64,000 bases of DNA from Sphingobacterium thalpophilum (lineage in GTDB: Bacteria > Bacteroidota > Bacteroidia > Sphingobacteriales > Sphingobacteriaceae): contig CAMBMM010000001.1 of assembly GCA_945868825.1 (NCBI GenBank), positions 620,001-684,000 of the forward strand, read 5' to 3'. Under the pieces are notes generated by a model. It made no database searches, had not been told where the DNA came from, and saw only the letters and a list, made by a program, of their open reading frames with translations. Shown here in pieces: positions 17,323 through 25,725 of this stretch; position 1 is the first letter of the stretch; each line of letters starts with the position of its first letter. Position numbers and translations under genes: made by a program.

Positions 17323-17646
17323 ATGATGATTAATGTAACTATTGAAGATCGAGATGGCGCTACCCAAGTAATTGAATTACCTACGGATATCAATTTAAAC
17401 CTCATGGAAGCCCTTAAAGCTTCGGGATATCACATTTTGGCTACTTGCGGCGGTATGGCGCTTTGTGCCACCTGCCACGTACAAGTACTAGAAGGTTTAG
17501 AGCAATTACCCGAGGCACAAGATGCTGAATTGGACATGCTAGATACCTTACCCGATGCCGGCTTTGATAGCCGCCTTGCCTGTCAATTGCGAATAAACGA
17601 AAGTTTAGACGGGGTAAAAGTGAAAATAAGGGGCGACGAACAATAA
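17323..17646 (+). CDS. [2Fe-2S] ferredoxin, adrenodoxin type
   Basis: 107 residues from ATG 17323, 1 nt after the reductase stop; the track's start 17311 overlaps the reductase and is less likely. Cluster ligands are Cys42, Cys48, Cys51 (CGGMALCATC) and Cys87 (LACQ), the C-x5-C-x2-C pattern of vertebrate/adrenodoxin-type ferredoxins. The acidic segment EAQDAELDMLDTLPDA is the usual partner-docking surface. It is a small soluble electron carrier; the final electron acceptor is not in this window. Confidence 0.93.
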   Translation: MMINVTIEDRDGATQVIELPTDINLNLMEALKASGYHILATCGGMALCATCHVQVLEGLEQLPEAQDAELDMLDTLPDAGFDSRLACQLRINESLDGVKVKIRGDEQ

Positions 17647-17657
17647 AAAAATCGGAT

Positions 17658-18080
17658 TTAGCCTTTTAACACCATTTTAAAATGCTGAATTCCGGCTTCC
17701 TCAAACTGTGGGCCTTCGGCAATAAAGCCAAATTTGGTATATAAACCCATAGCCTTTACTTGTGCATGGAGGTAAACGTAGGTTGCCTCTTTTGGCAAAT
17801 CGGCTAATACCGCGGTTACCAAAGCTTGTCCAACGCCCTTGCCTCTATAAGCCATGGCCACTGCAAAGCGCTCCAATTTATATCCCTTATCAGTTTTGCG
17901 CCAACGGGCTGCTCCCACGGGCAATTCGTCTAATCTGGCTAAAAAGTGGGTAGATTCTTCTTCAAACTCCCACTCCAATTCGGGTGGACAGTCTTGCTCG
18001 TCTACAAAAACCTCTCTACGAATTTCGAAGACATGGGCTAATTCAAGTTTAGAATCTACTTTATTTACGAGTATAGACAT
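17658..18080 (-). CDS. GNAT-family N-acetyltransferase
   Basis: 140 residues, ElaA-like single GNAT domain. The acetyl-CoA loop is RFAVAMAYRGKGVGQALV (about 72-89), with YLHAQVKAMGLYTKFGF near the C-terminus. Substrate unknown. Its ATG overlaps the TAA of the aldolase gene by 1 nt (TAATG), so it is the second gene of an fbaA operon. It converges on the ferredoxin gene with 11 nt between stops. Confidence 0.87.
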   Translation of the reverse strand: MSILVNKVDSKLELAHVFEIRREVFVDEQDCPPELEWEFEEESTHFLARLDELPVGAARWRKTDKGYKLERFAVAMAYRGKGVGQALVTAVLADLPKEATYVYLHAQVKAMGLYTKFGFIAEGPQFEEAGIQHFKMVLKG

Positions 18081-19159
18081 TACAGTTTATCGTTTACGTT
18101 TAGGCAATTTAAATCTTCAAAAGCTTGCGTTAAACGTGTTACAAATTGCTCTTCGCCTTTACGCAACCACACACGTGGATCGTAAAATTTCTTGTTTGGC
18201 ACATCATCACCTTCGGGATTGCCTATTTGAGCTTGTAAATAGGCTTCTTTTGCTTTGTAGAAGTCAAGCACACCCTCCCAATAGGCCCACTGCATATCGG
18301 TATCTATATTCATTTTAATGGCACCGTAGGAAATGGCTTCTCTAATTTCTTCTTGAGAGGAACCAGAACCACCGTGGAATACAAAATTTATAGGTTTTTC
18401 TGGACTTAAGGAAAATTCTTGACGGATAAATTCTTGCGAATTTTTAAGAATTACGGGTTGTAGTTTTACATTTCCGGGCTTGTATACCCCGTGCACATTT
18501 CCAAAAGCAGCAGCAATAGTAAATTTATTGCTTACACTGCTCAACTCTTTGTAGGCATAAGCTACTTCAGAAGGTTGTGTATATAATCTTGCGCTATCAA
18601 CATCTGTGTTATCTACTCCATCTTCTTCGCCACCAGTTACGCCCAATTCAATTTCTAAGGTCATTCCCATTTTGGCCATACGGGCTAAATAGGTTTTACA
18701 TATTTCTATATTTTCTTCTAATGATTCTTCAGATAAATCAATCATATGTGATGAAAACAAAGGTTTACCATGACGGGCGAAGAATTTTTCGCCATAATCT
18801 AACAAACCATCAATCCAAGGTAATAATTTCTTAGCCGCATGATCGGTATGTAAAATTACCGCAATACCGTAATGTTCGGCTAATAAATGCACATGCTCGG
18901 CAGCAGAAATTGCGCCCAATATGCAAGCTTGTTGATTTTCGTTGCTTAATGTTTTACCGGCATAAAATTGAGCCCCACCGTTTGATAGCTGGATAATAAC
19001 TGGCGATTTTACCGCTTTGGCAGTTTCCATGACTGCATTGATAGAATTGGTTCCAATTACGTTTACAGCCGGCAGGGCAAATTGATGTTTTTTGGCAACT
19101 TCAAATAGTTCTTGAATGGCATCGCCTACTAACACTCCGGTAAAATTTTTTAAGCTCAT
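18080..19159 (-). CDS. fbaA: Class II fructose-bisphosphate aldolase
   Basis: 359 residues from ATG 19159 (MSLKNFTGVLVGD), matching the length of Escherichia coli FbaA. It cleaves fructose-1,6-bisphosphate to two triose phosphates using zinc. Motifs: VILHTDHAAKKLLPW with the catalytic Asp and a zinc His, LEIELGVTGGEEDGVDNT, VFHGGSGSSQEEI and NIDTDMQWAYW. The ORF track's 15 extra residues contain an exact -7 promoter box, so they are very likely not translated. Confidence 0.95.
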   Translation of the reverse strand: MSLKNFTGVLVGDAIQELFEVAKKHQFALPAVNVIGTNSINAVMETAKAVKSPVIIQLSNGGAQFYAGKTLSNENQQACILGAISAAEHVHLLAEHYGIAVILHTDHAAKKLLPWIDGLLDYGEKFFARHGKPLFSSHMIDLSEESLEENIEICKTYLARMAKMGMTLEIELGVTGGEEDGVDNTDVDSARLYTQPSEVAYAYKELSSVSNKFTIAAAFGNVHGVYKPGNVKLQPVILKNSQEFIRQEFSLSPEKPINFVFHGGSGSSQEEIREAISYGAIKMNIDTDMQWAYWEGVLDFYKAKEAYLQAQIGNPEGDDVPNKKFYDPRVWLRKGEEQFVTRLTQAFEDLNCLNVNDKL

Positions 19160-19191
19160 ATGGTTTTTTATTAAGGGAAAATTATATCGCC

Positions 19192-19199
19192 CAAAAATA
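19192..19199 (-). promoter_or_regulatory. -7 promoter box of fbaA
   Basis: TATTTTTG on the reverse strand, 32 nt before the chosen ATG. It lies inside the longer ORF, which argues for the shorter protein. Confidence 0.55.
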
Positions 19200-19312
19200 C
19201 GCATTTTGGCTATATAACGGATAAAAATGGCGATTAATATTGCAGCATTTAGAAATTTAAAGCGGTATGATTTCTTATTTTTTTGTTACTTTGTAGCTCA
19301 ATTAATCGGAAT

Positions 19313-20158
19313 ATGGCTTGGTTTAAAAGAGATAAAAAGGGTATTCATACGTCTACAGAAGATAAATTAGAAGCTCCTGACGGTATTTGGGAAAAATGTC
19401 CATCCTGTAAAAAAGCGCTTCACTATCAAGAGCAAGTAGATAATTTACACGTTTGTCAGTATTGCAATCACCATTTACGTATTGGGTCTAGAGAATATTT
19501 TGAACTATTGTTTGACCACAATGATTTTAAAGAATTGTTTGGTAATTTAACCTCTGGAGACCCCCTAGATTTTACGGATAGTAAAAAGTATACCGATCGC
19601 ATTGCCGAAACCACCAAAAGAACAGGCTTAAAAGATGCTATTAGAGCTGCTCATGGAAAAATTGATGGGCAAGATTTAGTGATAGCTTGTATGGATTTTG
19701 CCTTTATTGGCGGTTCTATGGGATCGGTAGTGGGCGAAAAAATTGCTCGTTCTATTGATTATTGCATTAAAAATAAGATTCCGTTTTTATTAATTTCTAA
19801 ATCGGGTGGAGCCCGCATGATGGAAGCGGCTTTTTCGTTAATGCAAATGGCCAAAACATCGGCTAAATTGGCTTTGTTAAGCAGAGCTAAAATTCCCTAT
19901 ATCTCTTTATTAACCGACCCAACCACGGGTGGGGTAACCGCTTCTTATGCCATGCTCGGCGATATTAATATAGCTGAACCTGGGGCCTTAATTGGGTTTG
20001 CTGGCCCAAGAGTTATTAAAGAAACTATTAAACGAGATTTGCCTAAGGGATTCCAGACATCGGAGTTTGTGCTAGAGCACGGCTTTCTAGATTTTATTGT
20101 AAATCGTGGCGAAATGAAGGCGAAAATAGCTTCTTTTATTCGCATGATGGGAAACTAA
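19313..20158 (+). CDS. accD: Acetyl-CoA carboxylase carboxyltransferase subunit beta AccD
   Basis: 281 residues from ATG 19313 ([10 protein letters not shown]); the track's TTG start is earlier by ten residues. AccD and AccA transfer the carboxyl group from biotin to acetyl-CoA to give malonyl-CoA for fatty-acid synthesis. A four-cysteine zinc ribbon (CPSC ... CQYC, Cys29/32/48/51) precedes the crotonase-like domain with [20 protein letters not shown] and [19 protein letters not shown] near-consensus -7 box TACTTTG is present about 20 nt upstream. AlkB follows after 1 nt. Confidence 0.96.
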   Translation: MAWFKRDKKGIHTSTEDKLEAPDGIWEKCPSCKKALHYQEQVDNLHVCQYCNHHLRIGSREYFELLFDHNDFKELFGNLTSGDPLDFTDSKKYTDRIAETTKRTGLKDAIRAAHGKIDGQDLVIACMDFAFIGGSMGSVVGEKIARSIDYCIKNKIPFLLISKSGGARMMEAAFSLMQMAKTSAKLALLSRAKIPYISLLTDPTTGGVTASYAMLGDINIAEPGALIGFAGPRVIKETIKRDLPKGFQTSEFVLEHGFLDFIVNRGEMKAKIASFIRMMGN

Positions 20159-20159
20159 A

Positions 20160-20762
20160 ATGAATTTGTTTGGCCTAGATACTGAGCAAAATCTATTACC
20201 CAATGACGGCACCGTTAATTATTTTGGCCCAGTGCTTTCATCTAAACTTGCCGATCAATTTTACCACCAATTAGTAAACACTATTGACTGGAAAAATGAT
20301 AAGGTTCGTATTTTTGGCAAGCAATACATTACCAAACGAAAAGTTGCTTGGTATGGCGATTTAGGCTATTCATATGCCTATTCCAATGTTAGCAAAGTGG
20401 CTTTGCCCTGGACTCAAGACTTGCTTGAATTGAAAAAAGTAGTGGAAGATACAAGTGGTTTTAGCTACAATTCATGCTTACTTAATTTGTATCATTCTGG
20501 TGATGAGGCCATGGGCTGGCACAGCGATGACGAAAAATCTTTGGGTAAAAAAAGCTGTATTGCTTCACTTAGTTTAGGTGCAGAACGAAAATTTAGCTTT
20601 AAACACAAAAATAGTGGTCAAATGGTATCTCTAAATTTAGAAAACGGGAGTTTGTTGCTAATGAAAAACGAGACTCAAACCTATTGGTTGCACAGACTAA
20701 ATAAAAGCACAAAAATTAAACAGCCAAGAATTAACCTCACCTTTCGGACCTTTGTAGGCTAA
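20160..20762 (+). CDS. alkB: AlkB-type alpha-ketoglutarate-dependent dioxygenase (alkylated DNA repair)
   Basis: 200 residues. It oxidatively removes methyl groups from damaged bases in DNA or RNA using Fe(II) and 2-oxoglutarate. Iron ligands are seen in MGWHSDDE (HxD) and YWLHRL; the 2-oxoglutarate-binding arginines are in PRINLTFRTF. NSCLLNLYHSGDEAMGWHSD is typical of the ALKBH2/3-like bacterial group. It is 1 nt after accD, so probably co-transcribed. Its stop abuts the stop of the PhnA-like gene (TAATTA). Confidence 0.93.
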   Translation: MNLFGLDTEQNLLPNDGTVNYFGPVLSSKLADQFYHQLVNTIDWKNDKVRIFGKQYITKRKVAWYGDLGYSYAYSNVSKVALPWTQDLLELKKVVEDTSGFSYNSCLLNLYHSGDEAMGWHSDDEKSLGKKSCIASLSLGAERKFSFKHKNSGQMVSLNLENGSLLLMKNETQTYWLHRLNKSTKIKQPRINLTFRTFVG

Positions 20763-20972
20763 TTACTTTTTCTTCAAATAACAGGTTTTTATTACAATAA
20801 CCGACCCTTCTACTTTACCTTCAATGGAATCTTCGTCGTCGGTTAAACGTATATTTTTTACCACGGTGCCCCGTTTAATACCACTCGAAAAGCCTTTCAC
20901 CTTGAGGGTTTGTGTCACCACTACCGAATCGCCGGCTTGTAGGATATTTCCGTTGCTATCTTTTGGTTCCAT
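20763..20972 (-). CDS. PhnA/YjdM-like protein, C-terminal domain only
   Basis: 69 residues from ATG 20972 (MEPKDSNGNIL). It matches the C-terminal domain of PhnA/YjdM proteins: DSNGNILQAGDSVVVTQTLKVKGFS, then GTVVKNIRL and the ending KTCYLKKK. The N-terminal zinc-ribbon half of full-length members is absent. The function is unknown, and the old phosphonate label is unreliable. The track's longer ORF runs through a tRNA gene and is wrong. The ATG is only 14 nt after the tRNA-Arg 3' end. Confidence 0.78.
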   Translation of the reverse strand: MEPKDSNGNILQAGDSVVVTQTLKVKGFSSGIKRGTVVKNIRLTDDEDSIEGKVEGSVIVIKTCYLKKK

Positions 20973-20986
20973 GATATGTGTTTTTG

Positions 20987-21058
20987 TGTACCCAGAGGGA
21001 TTCGAACCCCCATCTGCAGAACCGGAATCTGCAATTCTATCCATTGAACTATGGGTAC
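20987..21058 (-). tRNA. tRNA-Arg (anticodon CCG)
   Basis: The reverse strand folds into a full cloverleaf of 72 nt: acceptor GTACCCA/TGGGTAC with discriminator A, anticodon stem GCAGA/TCTGC with loop TTCCGGT (anticodon CCG, reading CGG), and T-arm GGGGGTTCGAATCCCTC. CCA is not encoded. It sits between ychF and the PhnA-like gene on the same strand. A possible -7 box TACCTTTA is at 21076-21083. Confidence 0.95.
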
Positions 21059-21086
21059 AGGTTAAAAGGTTTAGATAAAGGTACAA

Positions 21087-22187
21087 TTAAACATTAAAGC
21101 GGAAATGCATCACATCACCATCGGCCACGAGGTAACTTTTACCTTCTACGTTTAATTTTCCTGCTTCTTTACAGGCATTTTCAGATCCTAGTGCGATATA
21201 ATCAGTGTATTTTATGACTTCGGCACGTATAAAACCTTTTTCAAAATCGGTATGAATAACACCAGCAGCCTGTGGGGCTGTCCATCCTTTTTCAATGGTC
21301 CATGCTCTTACCTCTTGCACCCCAGCTGTAAAATAAGTGGCAAGGTTTAGCAAAGAATAGGCCGCTTTTATAAGTTTGGCTACGCCCGATTCGGTTAAAC
21401 CTAAATCTTCTAAAAATAGTTGACGCTCTTCGTAGCTTTCTAATTCGGCAATTTCCGATTCTATTTTGGCCGAAATAATTAACACTCCGGCATTTTCTTC
21501 TTTTACCGCTTGTTTTACACGCTCTACGTAGGCATTGCCCTTAGTTACCGAGCCTTCATCTACATTACAAACGTATAATACGGGCTTAGCGGTTAGCAAA
21601 AAGCAATCGGCTAAGTAGTCCATATCTTCCACACTAATAGGTGCGGTACGCACCGATTTGCCCGATTCTAAATGACTTTTCGCTATTAGAGCTATTTCAT
21701 AGGCTTTTTTAGCATCTTTATCGTTGCCCGTTTTAGCTTGCTTTTCTACTTTTTGTATTTTTTTAAGTACTGTATCTAAATCTTTCAATTGCAATTCAGT
21801 ATCAATAATTTCTTTATCACGAATGGGATCAACAGAGCCATCAACGTGAATTACATTTCCATCATCAAAGCAACGTAAAACGTGTATAATAGCGTCTGTA
21901 GCACGAATATTTCCCAAAAATTGGTTACCTAAACCCTCCCCTTTGCTGGCTCCTTTTACCAAACCAGCAATGTCTACAATTTCTATGGTGTTGGGTAAAA
22001 TACGATGTGGCTTTACCAATTCAGCTAATTTAGTTAGACGTTCATCGGGCACAGTAATAACCCCCACGTTGGGCTCTATGGTACAAAACGGAAAGTTTGC
22101 CGCTTGTGCTTTTGCGTTAGATAAACAATTAAATAAAGTCGATTTTCCGACGTTGGGCAAGCCAACAATTCCGCATTGTAATGCCAT
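21087..22187 (-). CDS. ychF: Ribosome-binding ATPase YchF (OLA1 family)
   Basis: 366 residues, full length. This Obg-family P-loop protein prefers ATP and associates with ribosomes. GLPNVGKSTLFNCLS (about 8-22) is the P-loop, followed by DIAGLVKGASKGEGLGNQFL, a coiled-coil insertion around 130-165 and a C-terminal TGS domain. NVDE takes the place of the GTP-specific NKxD, as expected for the family. Confidence 0.96.
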   Translation of the reverse strand: MALQCGIVGLPNVGKSTLFNCLSNAKAQAANFPFCTIEPNVGVITVPDERLTKLAELVKPHRILPNTIEIVDIAGLVKGASKGEGLGNQFLGNIRATDAIIHVLRCFDDGNVIHVDGSVDPIRDKEIIDTELQLKDLDTVLKKIQKVEKQAKTGNDKDAKKAYEIALIAKSHLESGKSVRTAPISVEDMDYLADCFLLTAKPVLYVCNVDEGSVTKGNAYVERVKQAVKEENAGVLIISAKIESEIAELESYEERQLFLEDLGLTESGVAKLIKAAYSLLNLATYFTAGVQEVRAWTIEKGWTAPQAAGVIHTDFEKGFIRAEVIKYTDYIALGSENACKEAGKLNVEGKSYLVADGDVMHFRFNV

Positions 22188-22245
22188 GTGTGTTATAAAA
22201 TTTGGGGCAATTTAGCAAATAATGCCCGTTTTATAAAGCTTAGAA

Positions 22246-22277
22246 ACAGAAAAAGGCCGTTCTTTGGGGAACAGCCT
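22246..22277 (-). terminator. Rho-independent terminator after the DUF3276 gene
   Basis: On the reverse strand AGGCTGTTC, loop CCCAAA, GAACGGCCT then TTTT; a nine-pair stem with one G-T pair. It lies 20 nt past the DUF3276 stop. Confidence 0.8.
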
Positions 22278-22297
22278 CTGTGAATAATTAAGGTTGA

Positions 22298-22630
22298 TTA
22301 AATTTCGAAGTTAAAATCGTCGTCGCTTACTTTGGTAGCTTCAACTGCATTTTCGTTGTATTCATAGCGTTTTTCTACCACTTCTTGATTTGCTTTCACA
22401 TAATCAATTGTTTCTTTGAAGCCTTCGGCAAATTTTTCAAAATCTTCTTTGTACAAAAAGATTTTGTGTTTAATAAACACGCCATCTTCTAATCTTTTTT
22501 TGCTCTCTGTTACGGTCACGTAATAATCGTTAGAACGTGTGGCTTTTACATCGAAAAAATAGGTGCGTTTGCCCGCTCTTACTTTTTTTGAAAAAACTTC
22601 TTCCCGTTCTCTGTTGTCAAAATCTCCCAT
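22298..22630 (-). CDS. DUF3276 / PUR-alpha-like nucleic-acid-binding protein
   Basis: 110 residues from ATG 22630 (MGDFDNREREEVF); the track's upstream extension is Phe-rich leader. The core SKKVRAGKRTYFFDVKATRS followed by DYYVTVTESKKR and HKIFLYKEDFEKF is the DUF3276 family, which shares the PUR repeat fold of PUR-alpha and binds single-stranded DNA or RNA. It is common in Bacteroidota. The C-terminus is acidic. The cellular target is unknown. It has its own terminator. Confidence 0.85.
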   Translation of the reverse strand: MGDFDNREREEVFSKKVRAGKRTYFFDVKATRSNDYYVTVTESKKRLEDGVFIKHKIFLYKEDFEKFAEGFKETIDYVKANQEVVEKRYEYNENAVEATKVSDDDFNFEI

Positions 22631-22709
22631 TGGTAGTATGTTCTTATTGCTTAACGTAAATATAAAGTATAAATATAGAAATTTCCAAAAAAAGAAAAAC
22701 ACAATTTAA

Positions 22710-24494
22710 TTAGTGTTCTGCTATTTCTTCTTCCAACAATTGCTTTTGGTAAAGTTCGTAATAAAACCCTTTTTGAGAGAGTAACTGATCGTGGTTACCC
22801 GATTCAATAATTTCGCCGACATCTAATACCAAAATTTGGTTTGCTTGCTTAATACTAGAAATTCGGTGTGCAATAATAAGCGTAGTACTGTGCTTGTTAA
22901 AGTGATTCAAATTTTTCAAAATTTGCTCTTCAGTTCGGGTATCTACGGCTGATAAAGAATCGTCTAAAATTAATAATGAAGGTTTTTTAACCAAGGCCCT
23001 AGCAATAGAAACTCGTTGTTTTTGTCCACCCGATAAAGTAATACCACGCTCTCCCAATTGCGTTTGGTACCCTTTATCAAAATTACTTATATTTTCGTGT
23101 ACGGCGGCTTGCTTGGCGGCTGTTTCTATTTCGGGCAAGGTGGCACTGCAGCCAAATGCAATATTATTGGCAATGGTATCAGAAAATAAAAACACCTCCT
23201 GAGGTACAAAACCTAATTGGCTGCGGTATTGAACCAGATTAAGCATTTGAATGGGCTGTTCTTCTACCCATATTTCTCCAGCATCTACATCGTACATACG
23301 CATCAATAAATTAGCTAAGGTCGATTTACCAGAGCCCGTTTTGCCTATAATAGCTAATAATTCTCCTTGCTTAAGTTCAAAATTCAGGTTTTTAAGTGCC
23401 TGTATTCCGGTATCTGGATAGGTAAAACTTACGTTTTCGAAGCGAATATTGCCCTTCAAATTAATATTGATATGTCCGGTCTTAATCTCTGGCTCGGTGT
23501 GTAAAAATTGATTGATGCGCTTTTGGGAAGCTGCTGCCCGTTGAATGAGGGAAGTTACCCAACCTAACGACATTACTGGGAAAGTAAGTTGAGTGACATA
23601 CACTACAAACTCTGCAATATTACCAGCGGTGATGTTTCCATTTATGACTTCAAAACCGCCGACGTAAACCGTAATGATGGTACTTAAACCTACTAGTAGC
23701 AACATAATGGGGTAAAAAAAGGCTTGCACTTTTACCAAATCCATAGAATTGCGTTGGTAGTTTAAACTCGATTCGGTAAACCGACCTGCTACTTCTTTTT
23801 CTCTCACATAGGCTTTAATTAAGCGAATGCCCGAAAAGGTTTCTTGTACAAAGGAGGATAAGTTGGAGAGTTGCGCTTGTATGCGTTCGCTACGGCTATT
23901 GATGATGTTGTTTACCAAATAAATGGTTAATGCTAAAAATGGCAAAGGTAAAAGGCTTAAAATGGCCAATTTTAAATTTACCGTAACCATGGCATAAATA
24001 ACTAAAAGGAATAACACAGCAGTATTGATGGAATACATAATAGCTGGGCCTAAATACATACGCACACGGCTCACATCTTCGGTCACCCTATTCATTAAAT
24101 CGCCAGTTGTATTTTTTCTGAAAAAAGCTAAGGACAAGGACTGGTAATGACTATAAATCTCATTCTTTAAATCATACTCTATATGTCGCGACATGAGAAT
24201 AATGGTTTGACGCATAAAGAATAAAAAAAGTCCTCTAATTAGCGCCAAAAGCAATACTACCACCCCAAAAAAGAGTACGCTATAACCGAAAAGCTGCAGC
24301 ACAATGGTTTGCCGCTCGAAACCTGAAAAAAGTCGATAAATGGCAATATTATCACTTACCAAATTAAAAGTAGTTCTAATAACTTGTGCGGGCAAAACAG
24401 CAAAAAGGTTGGCAATTATTACAAAAATAATTCCTGGTATAAGCCTCCATTTGTATTTTAAGAAGAACTTGTTGAGATAGGCTAGGTCTTTCAT
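22710..24494 (-). CDS. ABC exporter, fused permease and ATPase (MsbA/MdlA-like)
   Basis: 594 residues. Six membrane helices lie in about 1-310, then an ATPase with Walker A GKTGSGKST, signature LSGGQKQRVSIARALV and the H-loop IIAHRISS. The residue after Walker B is Asp instead of the catalytic Glu (LILDDSLSAVD). That change is normal in one half of heterodimeric exporters such as MdlA/YheI types, but no partner gene is next to this one. It exports a lipid or drug-like molecule across the inner membrane; the substrate is unknown. Confidence 0.9.
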   Translation of the reverse strand: MKDLAYLNKFFLKYKWRLIPGIIFVIIANLFAVLPAQVIRTTFNLVSDNIAIYRLFSGFERQTIVLQLFGYSVLFFGVVVLLLALIRGLFLFFMRQTIILMSRHIEYDLKNEIYSHYQSLSLAFFRKNTTGDLMNRVTEDVSRVRMYLGPAIMYSINTAVLFLLVIYAMVTVNLKLAILSLLPLPFLALTIYLVNNIINSRSERIQAQLSNLSSFVQETFSGIRLIKAYVREKEVAGRFTESSLNYQRNSMDLVKVQAFFYPIMLLLVGLSTIITVYVGGFEVINGNITAGNIAEFVVYVTQLTFPVMSLGWVTSLIQRAAASQKRINQFLHTEPEIKTGHININLKGNIRFENVSFTYPDTGIQALKNLNFELKQGELLAIIGKTGSGKSTLANLLMRMYDVDAGEIWVEEQPIQMLNLVQYRSQLGFVPQEVFLFSDTIANNIAFGCSATLPEIETAAKQAAVHENISNFDKGYQTQLGERGITLSGGQKQRVSIARALVKKPSLLILDDSLSAVDTRTEEQILKNLNHFNKHSTTLIIAHRISSIKQANQILVLDVGEIIESGNHDQLLSQKGFYYELYQKQLLEEEIAEH

Positions 24495-24596
24495 ACGGCA
24501 TAAAAGTACAGATTTTTCTACAGCTATAAAGTCCTGTATTAAACCGAAATCTTGTTTAAATTTTACTACTTTTACCGAACGATATCATTCGAACAC

Positions 24597-25685
24597 ATGT
24601 CATCAAACACCAAAAATACGCTTTCCATTTTTGAACAAATGAGCCAATTTGGGCACCAAAATGTTGTTTTTTGCAACGATGCCGAAACTGGGCTTAAAGC
24701 TATTATTGCCATACACGATACTACCTTAGGCCCGGCATTAGGCGGTACCCGAATGTGGAACTACGCAAATGAGCAAGATGCATTACACGATGTATTGCGC
24801 CTATCGAGAAGTATGACCTACAAAGCAGCCATTACTGGCTTAAATTTAGGTGGTGGTAAAGCGGTAATTATTGGCGATAGCAGGGCCGATAAAAGCGAAG
24901 CTATGATGCGTAGATACGGTAAATTCATAAAAAATTTAAACGGCTCTTTTATTACCGCCGAAGATATGGGCACCAACCCTAAGGATATGGAGTACATTCG
25001 CATGGAAACTGAACATGTTACCGGCGTTCCAGAATCATTAGGGGGTAGTGGAGACCCCTCACCTGTTACCGCAAAAGGCGTTTTTATGGGCATTAAAGCT
25101 TGTGTAAAAGAGCAGTTCGGTAACGATAGTTTAGCTGGAAAATCTATAGCCGTACAAGGCATTGGCCATGTGGGCGAAAATTTGGTACAGCTACTTCGCG
25201 AAGAAAATGCTAAGGTTTATGTAAGTGATATTGACGAAGATCGATTACAACAAGTAGCTAAAAAATATGGCGCCGAAGCTGTGGCCAATAATTCTGTTTT
25301 TGATTTAGACATTGATATTTATGCACCTTGTGCTTTGGGTGCTACCGTAAATACCGAAACTATTGAGCGCTTAAACTGCTCTATTATTGCTGGAGCGGCA
25401 AACAATCAATTGGCCGACGAATCAGTACACGGAAAACTCCTATTGGCCAAAGGCATCTTATATGCCCCCGATTATTTAATTAATGCAGGTGGCTTAATTA
25501 ATTGTTATTCAGAAATTGCCGGTTATAGCAAAAAGAGAACCATGCAATTGGCCGAAAACATTTACGATGCCACCCGTAACGTATTAAAAAAATCGAAAAT
25601 AGAAAATATACCAACTAACGAAGCGGCCAATAAAATTGCCGAAAAACGCATTGAAGATATCAAGAAGATAAAAGCAAGTTTCTAA
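24597..25685 (+). CDS. Leucine/Glu/Phe/Val dehydrogenase family enzyme
   Basis: 362 residues from ATG 24597 (MSSNTKNTLSIFEQM). It catalyses NAD-dependent oxidative deamination of branched-chain amino acids, or the reverse amination. Motifs: LGPALGGTRMW, the catalytic-lysine stretch TYKAAITGLNLGGGKAVIIG, AEDMGTNPKDMEYIR and the Rossmann loop VQGIGHVGENLVQLL. The length and the glycine-rich block fit leucine dehydrogenase best. A -7-like TACTTTTA is at 24567-24574. Confidence 0.9.
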   Translation: MSSNTKNTLSIFEQMSQFGHQNVVFCNDAETGLKAIIAIHDTTLGPALGGTRMWNYANEQDALHDVLRLSRSMTYKAAITGLNLGGGKAVIIGDSRADKSEAMMRRYGKFIKNLNGSFITAEDMGTNPKDMEYIRMETEHVTGVPESLGGSGDPSPVTAKGVFMGIKACVKEQFGNDSLAGKSIAVQGIGHVGENLVQLLREENAKVYVSDIDEDRLQQVAKKYGAEAVANNSVFDLDIDIYAPCALGATVNTETIERLNCSIIAGAANNQLADESVHGKLLLAKGILYAPDYLINAGGLINCYSEIAGYSKKRTMQLAENIYDATRNVLKKSKIENIPTNEAANKIAEKRIEDIKKIKASF

Positions 25686-25725
25686 AAATTACACCCGGTT
25701 AATTTTAACCAAATCGTTCTTTATT

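Noticed and set aside
17854-18318. 154-residue plus-strand ORF
   Set aside because: Antisense to the acetyltransferase and aldolase genes, both strongly supported.
20763-21086. 107-residue ORF as given in the track
   Set aside because: Its first 38 codons run through tRNA-Arg and its flanks; only the last 69 codons from ATG 20972 are kept.
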